The notes beneath the pieces are model-generated. The model was given only the letters and a program-made list of their open reading frames with translations, did no database searches and had not been told where the DNA came from. This document shows, piece by piece, positions 1 to 11,150 of a DNA stretch of 64,000 nucleotides. Where the stretch lies: NCBI GenBank assembly GCA_933228675.1, contig OW121742.1, positions 34,544,218 through 34,608,217 of the forward strand, given 5' to 3'. The position numbers were made by a program, and so were the translations under genes. How positions within the stretch are numbered: the first letter of the stretch is position 1; each line of letters begins with the position of its first letter. Origin of the DNA: Stomorhina lunata. Lineage: Eukaryota; Arthropoda; Insecta; Diptera; Rhiniidae.

Positions 1-480
1 GATAAAAAATTTTCTATAGAAAAATTTTTAATAAACAAAATTTCTATAGAAAAATTTTTTATTACAAAATTTTCTATAGAAAAATTTTTGATAAAAAAAT
101 TTTCTATAGAAATTTTTTTTTAAATTTTCCATAGAAACATTTTTGATAAAAAAAAATTATTATAGAAAAATTTTTGATAAAAAAAAAAGAATTTCAATAG
201 AAAAATTTTTTGATAAAAAAATTTTCTATAGAAAAATTTTTGATAAAAAATTAATCAACAATTTTTCTATAGAAATTTTTTTTATCAAAAATTTTTCTAT
301 AGAAGGTTTGAAAATTTTTTGATATAAAAATATTTTTTTTGAAAATTTTTACAGAAAAATGTTTTTATCGAAAAATTTTCTATATATATAAACAATTTTC
401 CATAGAAAAATATAAATAATTTTCCAAAGAAAATTATTTTTATAAAAAATTTTTGGATTGAAAATATCTAAAAAATATAA
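1..480 (+). repeat. 30-bp AT-rich minisatellite array (A1)
   Basis: Degenerate head-to-tail copies of a ~30-bp unit built around TTTTCTATAGAAAAATTTTT followed by GATAAAA. CTATAG sits in a palindrome (TTTTCTATAGAAAA), so each unit can fold. The array runs off the left edge and decays after about 420. Near 250-310 the unit also appears in reverse orientation (TTTTTTATCAAAAATTTTTC). Confidence 0.9.
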
Positions 481-2089
481 AAATCTAAAATTGGTTAATA
501 TTAGAATTTATTTCGGTTTGTAAACATATTCCCAATATTTACAAAAATATTCCCAATATTTACAAAAATATTCCCAATATTTACAAAAATAATGGTGTCG
601 TGGCAACAATGTTCGAGATTATATTTCTTTGACCTCTCGAACCATGTATTTTGTTGCTTTATTTTGAATTTTGATTTGTTTTTGTCTTTTTCTTAACAAA
701 GCGACACCAACCAACTCTTTTAACATCCAAATTCCAACTGAATGATTTTAATACTCATTTTCACAAGTTTAATTAATGATCGTGGTATTTACGAAAATCA
801 AAAAAATTCATCGGCTTCTGGTGGTATGGGCTGCCTACTCCTACTTATAATACTTTTTCCCCATAGGTGGTGAAGGGCATAAATATATAAAAACTAACTT
901 TTTTAATAATTGTAGCTGTCGTAAACAGACGACCGGCAGTGTATAATCAACAATTTACAATTTATAAATATTGATACAAAAATAAATTCTAAGAAAACTG
1001 ATATTGGTTTATTTCAATGATAAGTACCCACGTTTAGTTCATCAAAATTTATATTTCTAACAAATCTTTTTCATTTTTAAACTTTAAAAATTATACATTT
1101 AATTTAAAAAATTTTAACAAATTTAAATTTCTTAAAAAAAATGAAATAGCATTAGAAAGTTGTTAATTGCATAACATTTGTTGTGAATTTTGAATTGTTT
1201 ATTTTAGACTAGTTTATTATTTATATGTAGTAGCTGATATTTAGCATACAAGATAATAAATTTCACACAATAGGTTTAAATAAAAGATACGAAATGAAAA
1301 ATGAATAATAAAATGTGCTAAATGTGAAATGACTGAAATAACTAAAAGGTTTATACTGTTTTTGTTGCTATCAAAAGCCGGCATGTGTTGAAATTCTAAA
1401 TGATGACGAAGATATTGTATAATGGCCATTAGGGATAAGGAGCCGTTGAAAAGTTTAGCAGATTTAAAACGTCATCACTTGAGTTAAGTAAAAGTGAAAA
1501 TGTTTTTCTGAATAAAACAAAAAACTCCAGTCATTTTGGATGCAGAAATAAATGGAATATTTAAAATCTATTCAACAAAAGCCATTAAAATAATATTCCA
1601 AATAATACTTTTCAAAAATTTTAATATTATTTGGATAATTAACTTTCTATTCATTGTCTGAATAAAATTTTATGATTTTTTACTTTTAAACTCAAAGTCA
1701 AAATCTCATATTTCAAAAATTCAAATTTGATCTAATTTGTACAGAAAAAACTTCATAGATAATGAGTCACTGAAACCCTCATTACTTTCATCAACTTAAA
1801 CAGACGTAGACCTGCCAATAAAAGATAAAAGAAATATAAACTGATTTAATTTTCAGAAATAAAAGAATCTTCAAACATTCATTCATTCATATAAATATAG
1901 AACACGAACGAATCAACTGACATCAAGATAAATCAGCAGCGAAAAAAAAGACATCAGAAATGATAGATAGGACAATGAATATTAGTACCTACATAAGTGT
2001 CTATAATAAATGTTAACAAAATAATTTCAAAAATATCAACAAGAAGAATTTATACAGAAATTGAAAAGACATATTTTTGTAGGAAAAAT
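481..2089. other. Intergenic, short tandem repeat plus a duplicated ~270-bp block
   Basis: No gene seen. Three copies of a 21-bp unit (ATTCCCAATATTTACAAAAAT) lie at about 524-591. The block from about 590 to 860 is clearly homologous to 32340-32610: both share GTGGCAACAATGTTCG, CGACACCAACC/CGGCACCAACC and ATCGGCTTCTGGTGGTAT. Both follow a 30-bp minisatellite array, so they probably belong to one composite repeat. The remainder to 2089 is AT-rich with no coding signal. Confidence 0.6.
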
Positions 2090-3770
2090 TAACTATCAAA
2101 ATACGAAATTTTAAAAAAATGTTGAAAATTTTTCTATAAAAATGAGAAATTTTTTGTAAAATTTCCTATAAAAAAATAAATTTTAAAAAACTTTCTACAA
2201 AAATGAGAAATTTTTAAAAAATTACCTATAAAAATAAGAATTTTTTGAAAAATTTCCTAAAAAAATTAAAAATTTTTGAAAAATTTCATATGAAAATAAG
2301 AAATTTTTGAAAAATTTAAGATAAAAATAAGAAACTTAAAAAAAACTCCGATAAAAAAATATATATTTTTTTTTTAAATTCCTATAAAAATAAGAAATTA
2401 AAAAATAAGCAATTTTTTAAAAATTTCCTATAAAAATAAGACATTTTTGAAAAATTTTCTATAAAAATAAGAAATTTTTGAAAAATTTCTTATAAAAATA
2501 TTAAATTTAGAAAAATTTCTTATAAAAATAAGAATTTTATAAAAATTTCCTACAAAAATAATAAATTTTTAAAAAAATGTTTATAAAAATAAGACATTTT
2601 TAAAAACTTTACTATACAAATATGAAATATTTGAAAAATTTCCTATGAAAGTAAGAAATTTCTGAAAAATTTTCTATGAATATAAGAAGCTTTTGAAAAA
2701 ATTCTTATTAAAATAAGAAATTATTTAAAAATTTTCTATAAAAGTAAGAAATTTTTAAAAAAATTTCTGCAAAAATAAGAAATTTCTTAAAACTTTTCTA
2801 TAAAAATAAGAAATTTTTGAAAAATTTCCTTCAAAATTAAAAAATTTTTGATAATTTTTGATATTTTTTAATAATTTTTTATAAAAATATGAAACCTTTG
2901 AAAATTTTTCTATAAAAACAAGAAATTTTTTAAAAATTTCCTATAAAAATAAGAAATTTTTGGAAAATTTCCTACAAAAATAAGAAATTTTGAAAAATTT
3001 CCTATAAAAATAAGAAATTTTTGAAAAATTTCCTACAAAATACATAAATCAGAAGTTTTTTAAAAACTTACTATAAAAAGAGGAAATTTTTAAAAATTAT
3101 CCTATAAAAATAAGAAATTTTCGAAAATTTCTTTTTTATAGGAAAATTTTCAAAAATTTCTTATTTTTATAGGAAATTTTTCAAAATTTTTTTATTTTTA
3201 TAAGAAATTTTTTAAAAATATCTTATTTTTATAGGAAATTTTTCAAAATTTTTTTATTTTTATAGAGTATTTTTCCAAAAATTTATATTTTTACAAAAAA
3301 TTTTTGAAAATATACTATTTATTAAATTTTTAAAAAATTTCTTATTTGGATAAGAAAATGTTAAAAAAATTTTAATTTTTATAAGAAATTTTTCAAAAAT
3401 TTCTTAGTTTTAACGGAAAATTTTCAAAAATTTTTTTATTTTTATAGGAAATTTTTTAAAAATTTCTTATTTTTACAGGATAATTTTTAAAATTTTTTTA
3501 TTTTTAAAGGATATTTTTCAAAAATTTCTTATTTTTTTTTGGAAATTTTAAAAAATTTCTTATTTTTATATGACTTTTTTTTAAATGCCGTATTTTTTTT
3601 AGGAAATTTTTCAAAAATTGCTTATTTTTTTATACATTTTTTCGAAGATTTCTTATTTTTATAGGAAATTCTTAAAGAATTTCCTATAACAATGGGAAAT
3701 TTTTAAAAAATTCCTATAACAATAGGAAATTTTTAAAAAATTTCTATAAATAGGTATAGGCGCTACTTAA
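2090..3770. repeat. 31-bp AT-rich minisatellite array with internal inversion (A2)
   Basis: Degenerate copies of a 31-bp unit with core CTATAAAAATAAGAAATTTT and TTGAAAAATTTC. From 2090 to about 3130 the unit reads forward. From about 3130 to 3660 it reads as its reverse complement (CTTATTTTTATAGGAAATTT), and the last ~100 bp read forward again. The head-to-head junction is at about 3125-3145. Confidence 0.93.
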
Positions 3771-4244
3771 ATGTGGTATCTTTTAATACATTAATAGATT
3801 TTCCATTAGCCATCACTAAAATTCGCTATTAAAAGTTGTTAAAAGAAAGTGAAAACAAGGACGAAGAAATAGGATAAATTAATTAGTAAAAAAAAAACAA
3901 CAATGACGACAAGAAAAAGGGAATTTAATAAAAGGTGTGTACATACATAAATGTTCAAACACATAAAACATTCACGAATATCCCCAGCAAACAGGAAAAA
4001 TGAAAGAAAGCTTTTAAAATAGGACAATTTACAAAAAATTATAACAACAGGAATGATCAGCCTCAACAATTCTCATGAAAAATGAAAGTAGACATGAAGT
4101 AAACGAAACTGCCAAAGGGTTTTTGAAAAGTTAGCTCGAATTTAATTTTTATGCCCTCTTGAAGTTAGTCATAATTATGATATATATTTTTAATGTATAT
4201 AATATTGCGATTGAAACTCCTTTTTACTCTGAAAAACTTGTATA
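3771..4244. other. Intergenic, nothing recognised
   Basis: AT-rich single-copy sequence between a minisatellite array and a DNA transposon. Short open frames here have poor composition and no recognisable domain. Confidence 0.5.
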
Positions 4245-4783
4245 TCGAGCCCATAAATTTAAATAATCGTAAGCGACATTCCGTTATATATCTCTTAAAC
4301 TATTAGAGATAGCGTAGTACAGTAAGCATATTTTTCTTTCTTTCCTAAGTAGTTTTCGAATGTGTAAAAATCTTTTCGATAGGTTTATATTTACGAAAGT
4401 TATACGGACCAATAAGTTTTATATACAATGGTGCTCAACTTTGCCTCAGTGTAGAGTTCACTGTGCTAAAAATATACATGTTTTTAAAAATTGGTCTAAA
4501 ACTCCAAATACCCATTGGCCGATTTCTGCATATTGCGCTACAATCCACCCAGTAGCTTAAATGTTATTGAAGTAAAACTAAAAAACTTCACATACAATAC
4601 TTTGCACCATAATTTCTAAACCATTTGGAGAAAATTGAATTCGTTTGTCGAAAGTAGCAAACTAACAAAGAACAAAAATGTTATGCACCAAAACATTCAA
4701 CGTTTTTGTTTAATTTAGATTTTTTGTCGCTTACGATCAATATTTTTCCAGTCGCTAGCGATCATTTTAATCTAAGGGGTCGA
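4245..4783. mobile_element. Non-autonomous DNA transposon with TCGAGCCC ends, copy 1
   Basis: The left end reads TA-TCGAGCCCATAAATTTAA and the right end, reverse-complemented, reads TA-TCGACCCCTTAGATTAAA. A subterminal CGTAAGCGAC also recurs in inverted orientation near both ends. A second copy sits at 50253-50724 with the same ends and about 80% similar interior. Both copies are flanked by TA on each side, as expected for a Tc1/mariner-type target duplication. No transposase reading frame is visible. A 66-codon open frame inside is not conserved as protein between copies. Confidence 0.82.
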
Positions 4784-6194
4784 TATGATCGAAGTAAATC
4801 GAATAATTTTACACTACTCTTCGTATAGCTTTTATGTCGACTCAAAAAAAACATTCTGTCAAGACTTAACAACGTCCTTTTCCTCTTCCATCTATGTGGA
4901 TCATCTAACGACATGAAAAGTTGGGTTTTCAATTGATTCTGCGTGAGGCAAGAGTTTGTTGAGTTAATAGATTGTACCTTCTTATCACCAGTGCTAAATA
5001 TCGACATCCCAAACCTTGGGCCAAGGAATTAAGGATGAAATTGAACAAATTTGTTGATGACAGACGAAAATTGATTTACTATCAAAATACTTTTAATTTC
5101 AAACTAAAACATTTGTGTTTGCTGGGTAATACTGATATGTAAATCGCACAATATGTTTTCAGGTGTGTAACGATATACAAAATAATAAAATAATAATAAA
5201 AAAAAGAAATGTATTCGTATGTGATAAAGGAAAAAGCACTTACCTTGAAAATTAAACATCAACTTGTAACATTTGGCAAATGATAAAGAATAAATTGAAG
5301 CAAAACGTTGAATTAAGAAGCTACAAGACGTGGAAGAGGAGTCACATGATAAAATTTGACAAAGAAGAAATTAGGGCTTTGGCATCCCATATAGGAGGAG
5401 AGAGTGAATCAATCGTTCGTACATTCACATACACAGAAAAAGCACTTTGTTGTGTTTTTGCTGTTGTTGTTGTTGTTATTGGCTCTGTTTGTTGTTTTTA
5501 CATCAGTTGTGTTTTTTGTTATTGTTGTTATTATTTTTTTATTGATGCTGGTATTTAAAAAATTTTATAGGTTTTTTTTAGATTTTTCTTTTTCGGTTTA
5601 AATTTTGCAATACAAATTTTTTTTTATTTATCTTATCGTATGATTTCTTAGAACAAAATTTCTTCCCTTAAAAACACTTATGTATCTGTAGACGAACGTA
5701 TTCCTTCATTCACTGAAAAGCACTTGAGTATGTAGAAAATTTTATTTTATTCTTTTCCTATTTTACACTAGATATGAAATACATACTTGACACTATATAA
5801 AATTACAGGCAAGTTGTTTAAAAGAATATTGTACAATTAAGAAGAAAAAAAAAACGACACAATAATAAAAAGTATGAAAGTACTTAAGGCGGCCAAGACC
5901 GACCAGTTGATACCGGTACACCAGTGATGTCAAATGGGGACCGTTTTTGTATAAGACAGAAGAAACTTTCAAAGCTTTCCGAAATTCCTTTTTTGGTGAA
6001 ACTACAAATTACAAAAGGTATACAAATTATAGATTACGCCCATTAGTTGTCTTTTGGGGCCATATAACTATAGTCGGGCTTGTTCTTTCTATTTTTGGAA
6101 GCAGTATACAAAGTCTTTTATCTGTGTATGCTCAGTAAGGTTCAGCTTTTTGCTAGTATTGGTAAACCGGGACTCAACAGAGAGAGGTGCCCCT
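4784..6194. other. Intergenic; GTT microsatellite; possible non-coding exon
   Basis: A GTTGTTGTT run lies at about 5457-5560. On the minus strand CAAG followed by GTAAGTGC (about 5230-5245) is a good splice donor after a short T-rich segment, but no coding continuation was found. It may be an untranslated exon of a gene to the left, or chance. The rest shows nothing. Confidence 0.35.
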
Positions 6195-6370
6195 AATTCC
6201 AATTGGAACAAGGGGTACCTCTGACAGACAATGAGCAGCATCCGATTCTATTTGTAGACTCATTGAAAGGGACCTAAGTTTTAACGCCGCCCCGAACGGA
6301 AAATGCATTAGTTAGAGAAGTTTTACATAGCCTGGCCGGTGATCAAACTTGGGACCTCTGGTATGCTAGG
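6195..6370 (-). mobile_element. tRNA-derived SINE, copy S1 (internally deleted)
   Basis: Reverse complement of the family described at 9848-10154. The 3' body (CCAATTGGAACAAGGGG, then CATCCGATTCTATTT and AATGCATTAGTTAGAGAAGT) is intact. It then jumps from TTTACATAGCC straight to the B-box part (ATCAAACTTGGGACCTCTGG), so the middle third and the A-box end are missing. Confidence 0.85.
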
Positions 6371-6384
6371 CATTATATTTTATT

Positions 6385-7110
6385 CCTTTATTGGAAGGAT
6401 CTTTGTTTCATCATGAAGATGATGTGAGGTAAATTGTAGGCAGCCTGTTATAGTTCTTAGGGCTGAATTTTTGCAGCATTAATTATTTCTCCACTGAGTA
6501 TCAGTTAGCGACGCTAACCACACCGGGGCAGCCTAATTTGCCTCTTACCGACCGATCTCTTTATATGTAGACAGCAAAGTTTCTTTCTCCATTCCTCAAG
6601 TACTGCCGGCTAGTGCTTTAAGGACCTTGTTTCTAGATCACAATTTATGTGCGACAGTTGTGGCATAAGCTGACAAAGTAAAAAGGCTGTAGAGTGTGGC
6701 TAAAAAGATTTTGGATTGTTCACTGTCGGATTTCGTACAACATCGAGGATTTAGTTGGTTGTATCTTTAGGCTATGTTCGGTGAAGAAATTCTGGATGAT
6801 ACTGAGATAACGATTCACCTTGCAGCATAGGTCTTTCATATTATGGCCGGTCGGCATTATTGTGCAGTCGTTCTCATATGATATCACTTCAACGCCTTTC
6901 CACCGAAAGGAAGTTTAGAGAAGTAGTAGATAAACAGGAGTGGCGACAAGACTCCGCCCTGTGGAACGCCCTGTATAAACTTTACGGTGTTTTGAGCGCT
7001 GATCTCAGAACTCTTCGAACATATTCACATTGGTACCGGTCCTGGTGTCAAATAAGTTATTAGCAGGTCGTACGGATTTGCTAATGTTTTTAGCGTTAAC
7101 ATCTAATTGC
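6385..7110 (-). pseudogene. Non-LTR retrotransposon reverse transcriptase fragment
   Basis: On the minus strand 6971-6943 encodes GVPQGGVLSP, the reverse-transcriptase box that precedes the catalytic region. It is followed by an LLF-like stretch and, at about 6882-6868, SYEND where active elements carry YADD. Further along the same strand, with frame breaks, come a Lys-Ser-rich PTKS-like segment and FTTDS-like remnants typical of the thumb region in arthropod non-LTR elements. There are multiple frameshifts and stops, so this is a dead fragment. The clade (CR1, Jockey or I-like) cannot be fixed from this piece. Confidence 0.75.
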
Positions 7111-7371
7111 GTAGCTTATAAAAGTGACTACCTATGTCGACGGTCTTTTTAATGATTATACTTAGCGACAGGTCTCAATCCTTATTTTAGAAGCAACGTC
7201 ATCGGGGCATTCAGAAAATCTGAATTTTCAAATACTATTTAATAAAAATATGAGCTTTTCGGCTGCAAAAATCGAACTCAACTCAACGAACACATAGACC
7301 TAACGCTACATTATCATTTTATCATTTATGCTATCATTTTCTCTATTGTAAAGGATCGCATTGGTCCCATA

Positions 7372-7620
7372 GTGAACCGCCGTAGTATAGCAGGTTAGTC
7401 ATCCGTCTAGAATACCAGAGGTCGCAAGTTCATTCCCCGGCCAGACCCACTTGAAAAACATGAATTTTCGAGAAAGCGGCGGTTCACCTCATAACTCAAC
7501 TAGTCCCTGGTTATGGTTAGGCTATGTAAAACTTCTCTAACTAATGCATTTGCCGTTCGGAGCCGGTGTTAAAACGTAGGTCTTTTCAATGATCCTAAAA
7601 ATAGAATCGGATGCAATCGG
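7372..7620 (+). mobile_element. tRNA-derived SINE, copy S2
   Basis: Plus-strand copy starting GAACCGCCGTAGTATAGCAG. The A box is TAGTATAGCAGG. The B-box position reads AGTTCATTCCC, one change from the family AGTTCGATCCC. The body continues through CGGCGGTTCACCTCATAACT and AATGCATTTGCCGTTCGGAG. The 3' tail (ATTGGAATGTTGTCGGGG) is missing. Confidence 0.9.
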
Positions 7621-8944
7621 AGCTTTCAGTCAATCAAGTACATACCTATTCCAACATTTGGTACATGATCTTATCTGTTATCATTGACTCCCAGCATTTG
7701 GTACATTGTCTTCTATTATTTTAGACTCCCAGTGGAGCATAAGGCCTCAACATTTGGTACATTTATATAACTTTATTCCATATTATTTTTAACTGTATCT
7801 CAAAACCGGAAGGTACTTCTATAACAAGACAAACTGTCTTTAAATAAAAAGCTAAGCCAAATATTATCATTTTAGCTTAAAAATAAGACCTGTACTTAGA
7901 CCAAACCAACCACGGCCATTGTTATACTGGGTCAGGAAGTGATTTCGAGACAATAGGTACAGTAAAAGATGAGAATCAGGCCATTATCTCTAAACATAGC
8001 AAAGAGTTTCTTTTCCACCTATGGAGGTGTAGGGCACAATATTAAATATATATAAAAAAGAAATTGTTCTAAAGCACCCGCATCCACATCTACATCAAGA
8101 TGTCAGTCAGCATAAGAGAGCTGACATACAGGACATGAATTTCAGAATAACAAAAAAAGAATTAATAACAAAACACCATCCAACAAAGAATAAATAAATT
8201 TTAAGAAAAACCCTCAACAAAATACCCAAGATACAAGGAAAGAGGGTGAGGCTGGTTGGTTGGTTGGCATGCTGGCTTTGTTTGTGGGTATCTTCCAGTA
8301 CATACGATAAACTATACACGACGCATTTAAGGATGCTATTTTCACTTTTTTTCTTCGTTTTCTTCTTTATGTTACAGATTTTTTCTTATTCAACTTTTTC
8401 TTTTTAGTATTTTAAAACAATTTCACTTTACAATTTCAAAAATAACTTTTTGCTAATTCACCTTTTGCTTTCATTTATTCATGTTTAATTTGAATTAATT
8501 AATTCTTTTTTGTATTATTTATTAATTTATATTTGAATTGCAGAAAAAAACACACACACATACACGACGCCACCCAACTGTCGCGCGTCAAGAATTTTTT
8601 ATAAATGCCTTTTGCTTTTGATTTCGGTTAAAAAAGCACTGGAAAAAGTTAGTGACAGTTGTACAACAACAAAATGTATACTGTTGTCAAAATGTTGTTA
8701 GTGCTTGTATGCTTGGTTTTCTTTGCTGCAACAACAAATACACAGAAGCCAATTTGACACTTCCAGCGCACCTTCTCTAGTCAGCTGTTTTTACAGTGCT
8801 ACCATATTATTTGAGTGTTATTAATGGTGCAATGATGCCAACTTACCAAATAACATGAACAGTGTACTCCACTAAATTAAAACCACAATATCCATATAAA
8901 ATTTTGAAAATTGTATTTAATAAATAATTATATTATTTTGAGTA
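7621..8944. other. Intergenic with small repeats
   Basis: Three copies of CATTTGGTACAT lie between 7655 and 7762, interleaved with two copies of the dispersed motif GACTCCCAGTGGAGCATA. A hairpin-like CCACCTATGGAGGTGTAGGG lies at about 8016. A short CACACACACA run is at about 8552. No coding sequence is supported; a 70-codon open frame at 8107-8319 on the minus strand has no recognisable features. Confidence 0.5.
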
Positions 8945-9424
8945 ATAGCCCATTCACACTATAAGTTTTTTGGTGTTTTCGGAAATGAAAGCACCATCGA
9001 AAACTTTACCATTCACATTATGGGAATTTGGCATTTCATAAGTTTTCGGATTTTTTACTATCGATTATTTCAAAACCCCGAACACGAAATGCTTTTGACT
9101 TATTAGATATCATTAATACACAATAAATTAATAATTTTTTTTCAATTTTACAATGTTTTTTTCCGAAATTTTTAAAATTAAAATTATTTTTTTTTTTTTA
9201 TATTTTATTTTACACTGACATTTATTTTTGATATTTTTCCATTTTTCTTATCTAGAGTCGTAATAAATGGTATGAACTCAGTGTTGCATCGGTATTTTAA
9301 TAGTTTTCATTGAAAACTCATACGGAAGAAGTTTTCGTTTTGTATGTGAAAACTTAAGTTTTCAATAATGTTTTGAGGCGAAAACTACTTTAACTAGTTT
9401 TCGAGCTCAATGTGAATGAGCTAT
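8945..9424. mobile_element. MITE-like element with ATAGCYCATTCACA ends
   Basis: The left end ATAGCCCATTCACACTATAA matches the reverse complement of the right end (ATAGCTCATTCACATTGAGC) over about 15 bases. The interior is rich in GAAAACT and its complement in both orientations and has no open frame. The length of ~480 bp and the ends suggest a non-autonomous DNA transposon. The superfamily is unclear. Confidence 0.7.
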
Positions 9425-9599
9425 AAAGAAAACATTTTTTTCACCATAAATTCTCTATTTATGGGAATAGTTAGAGTTAGAAGTCACTTGACGATGGTCT
9501 ATCTTATATATTTTATTAAATCGCGTTTCTAACATCCAGAATAATTAGAAAAAGTTAAGTTTTTGTGCGGTTCATTTAAAAAGTTACATTTGAAGCTAC

Positions 9600-9816
9600 T
9601 AAAATAAAAAATGTTTTATTTTTTAGTACAAAAAACAAAAATTTTTCTGTCGAAAATTTTCGATAAAAATATTTTTCTATAGAAATATTTTTCTGTAGAA
9701 AAATTTTCCAAAAAATTTTTGATAAAAAGTTTTCTATAGATAAATTTTTGATAAAAAAATTTCTATCGAAAAATTTTTTATAAAAAAATTTCTATAGGAA
9801 ATTTTTGAATAAAAAG

Positions 9817-9847
<31 letters not shown>
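9600..9847 (+). repeat. 30-bp minisatellite array (A3, left part) and (TA)n
   Basis: Copies of the CTATAGAAAAATTTTTGATA unit up to about 9818, followed by a run of TA dinucleotides (about 9818-9848). The TA run is contiguous with the 3' tail of the SINE next door and may be its tail. Confidence 0.88.
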
Positions 9848-9853
<6 letters not shown>

Positions 9854-10154
9854 CCCCGACAACATTCCAATTGGAACAAGGGGTACTTCTCTTATACAAT
9901 GAGCTGCATCCGATTCTATTTTTTTAGACTCATTGAAAGGGACCTACGTTTTAACGCCGGCTCCGAACGGCAAATGCATTAGTTAGAGAAGTTTTTCATA
10001 GCCTAATACTCAATAACCAGTGGCTAGCTGAGTTATGAGGTGAACAGCCGCTTTTTTGAAAATTTAATTTTTCCAACTGAGTCTGGCCAGGGATCGAACT
10101 TGGGCCTCTCGTATGCTAGGCGGATGACTAACCTGCTATACCACGGCGGTTCAC
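9848..10154 (-). mobile_element. tRNA-derived SINE, copy S3 (most complete)
   Basis: Read on the minus strand it starts GAACCGCCGTGGTATAGCAG. It carries A box TGGTATAGCAGG and B box AGTTCGATCCC about 37 bases later, at the spacing expected of a tRNA-derived RNA polymerase III promoter. It continues through a ~200-bp unrelated body and ends CCAATTGGAATGTTGTCGGG-GAAT followed by a TA-rich tail. No protein is encoded, so mobilisation would need a partner LINE. It lies inside a 30-bp minisatellite array. Confidence 0.93.
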
Positions 10155-11150
10155 AAGATTAAAAGATTCTCTATAGAAAAATTTTACATAAAAATTTTTT
10201 TTTTTGCAAAATTTCTGTAGAAAAAATGTTGATCAAAAAATGTTCTATAGAAAAATTTTTGATAAAATAATTTGTCTATTTTTTGTCGACTTAGGCTTGT
10301 TACCAAAGTAAAGGTTGCAGCTTAGTACAGACATTTTCTATAGAAAAATTTTTGATTACAAACTTCTATCGAAAAATATTTAACAAAAAAATTTTCTACA
10401 GAAATATTTTTTCTAGAAAATTTTTTTATCAAAAACTTTTTTATAGAAAATTTTTTTATCAAAAATTTTTCTATAGAAAAATGTTTCTGTGAAAATTTTT
10501 CGATAAATTCGAAAAATTTTCCATAAAAAATAATTATAGAAAATTTTTCGATAAAAAATATTTTTGAAAAAATTATTTTTTATAGAAAATTTTTCGATTA
10601 AAAATATTTTTCTGCGAAAATTAAAAAAAAAATATATTTTTCTATCGAAAAATTTTCTTTCGAAAATTTTCGAAAAAAATTTTTTTCTAAAGAAAAATTT
10701 TCGATAAAAAATATTTTTTAATATAAATATTTTTCTGTAGAAAAAATTTTAATAAAAAGGTTTTTATAAAAATTTTTGATAAAAAATTTCTATCAAAAAA
10801 TTTTTAATAAAAAAGTTTTTTATAGAAAAATTTTTTGTAGAAGAATTTTTGATAAAAAAAAATTTCTACAGAAAAATTAAAAAAAAAATATTCTATAAAA
10901 TAATTGTTGATAAAAAAATTTTCTTTAGAAAAATTTTTGTCAAAAAAATTTTTGTCAAAAAATTTTCTATAGAAAATTTTTCGGTAAAAAGTTTTCTATA
11001 GAAAAATTTCTGGTAAAATTTTTGATAAAAAAATTTCTATACAAAAATTTTTGATGAAAAAATTTTCTATAAAAAAATTGTTGATAAAAATATTTTCTTT
11101 TATCAAAGTACAGGTTGCAGCTTTTTTGATAAAAAAGAAAAAAAATATAT
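10155..11150. repeat. 30-bp minisatellite array (A3, right part)
   Basis: Degenerate ~30-bp units (CTATAGAAAAATTTTTGATA type), with some stretches reading in reverse (TTTTTATCAAAAATTTTTCT near 10425-10465). Two short non-satellite inserts share AAAGTA.AGGTTGCAGCT (about 10302-10322 and 11104-11121). Confidence 0.88.

Noticed and set aside
3839..4069. 76-codon minus-strand open frame
   Set aside because: AT-rich hydrophobic translation with no recognisable feature.
5280..5601. Two overlapping open frames with hydrophobic tails
   Set aside because: The tails come from a GTT microsatellite; no conserved protein features.
7372..7450. Possible functional tRNA gene
   Set aside because: A and B boxes are present, but the acceptor stem does not close and the sequence continues into a repeated SINE body.
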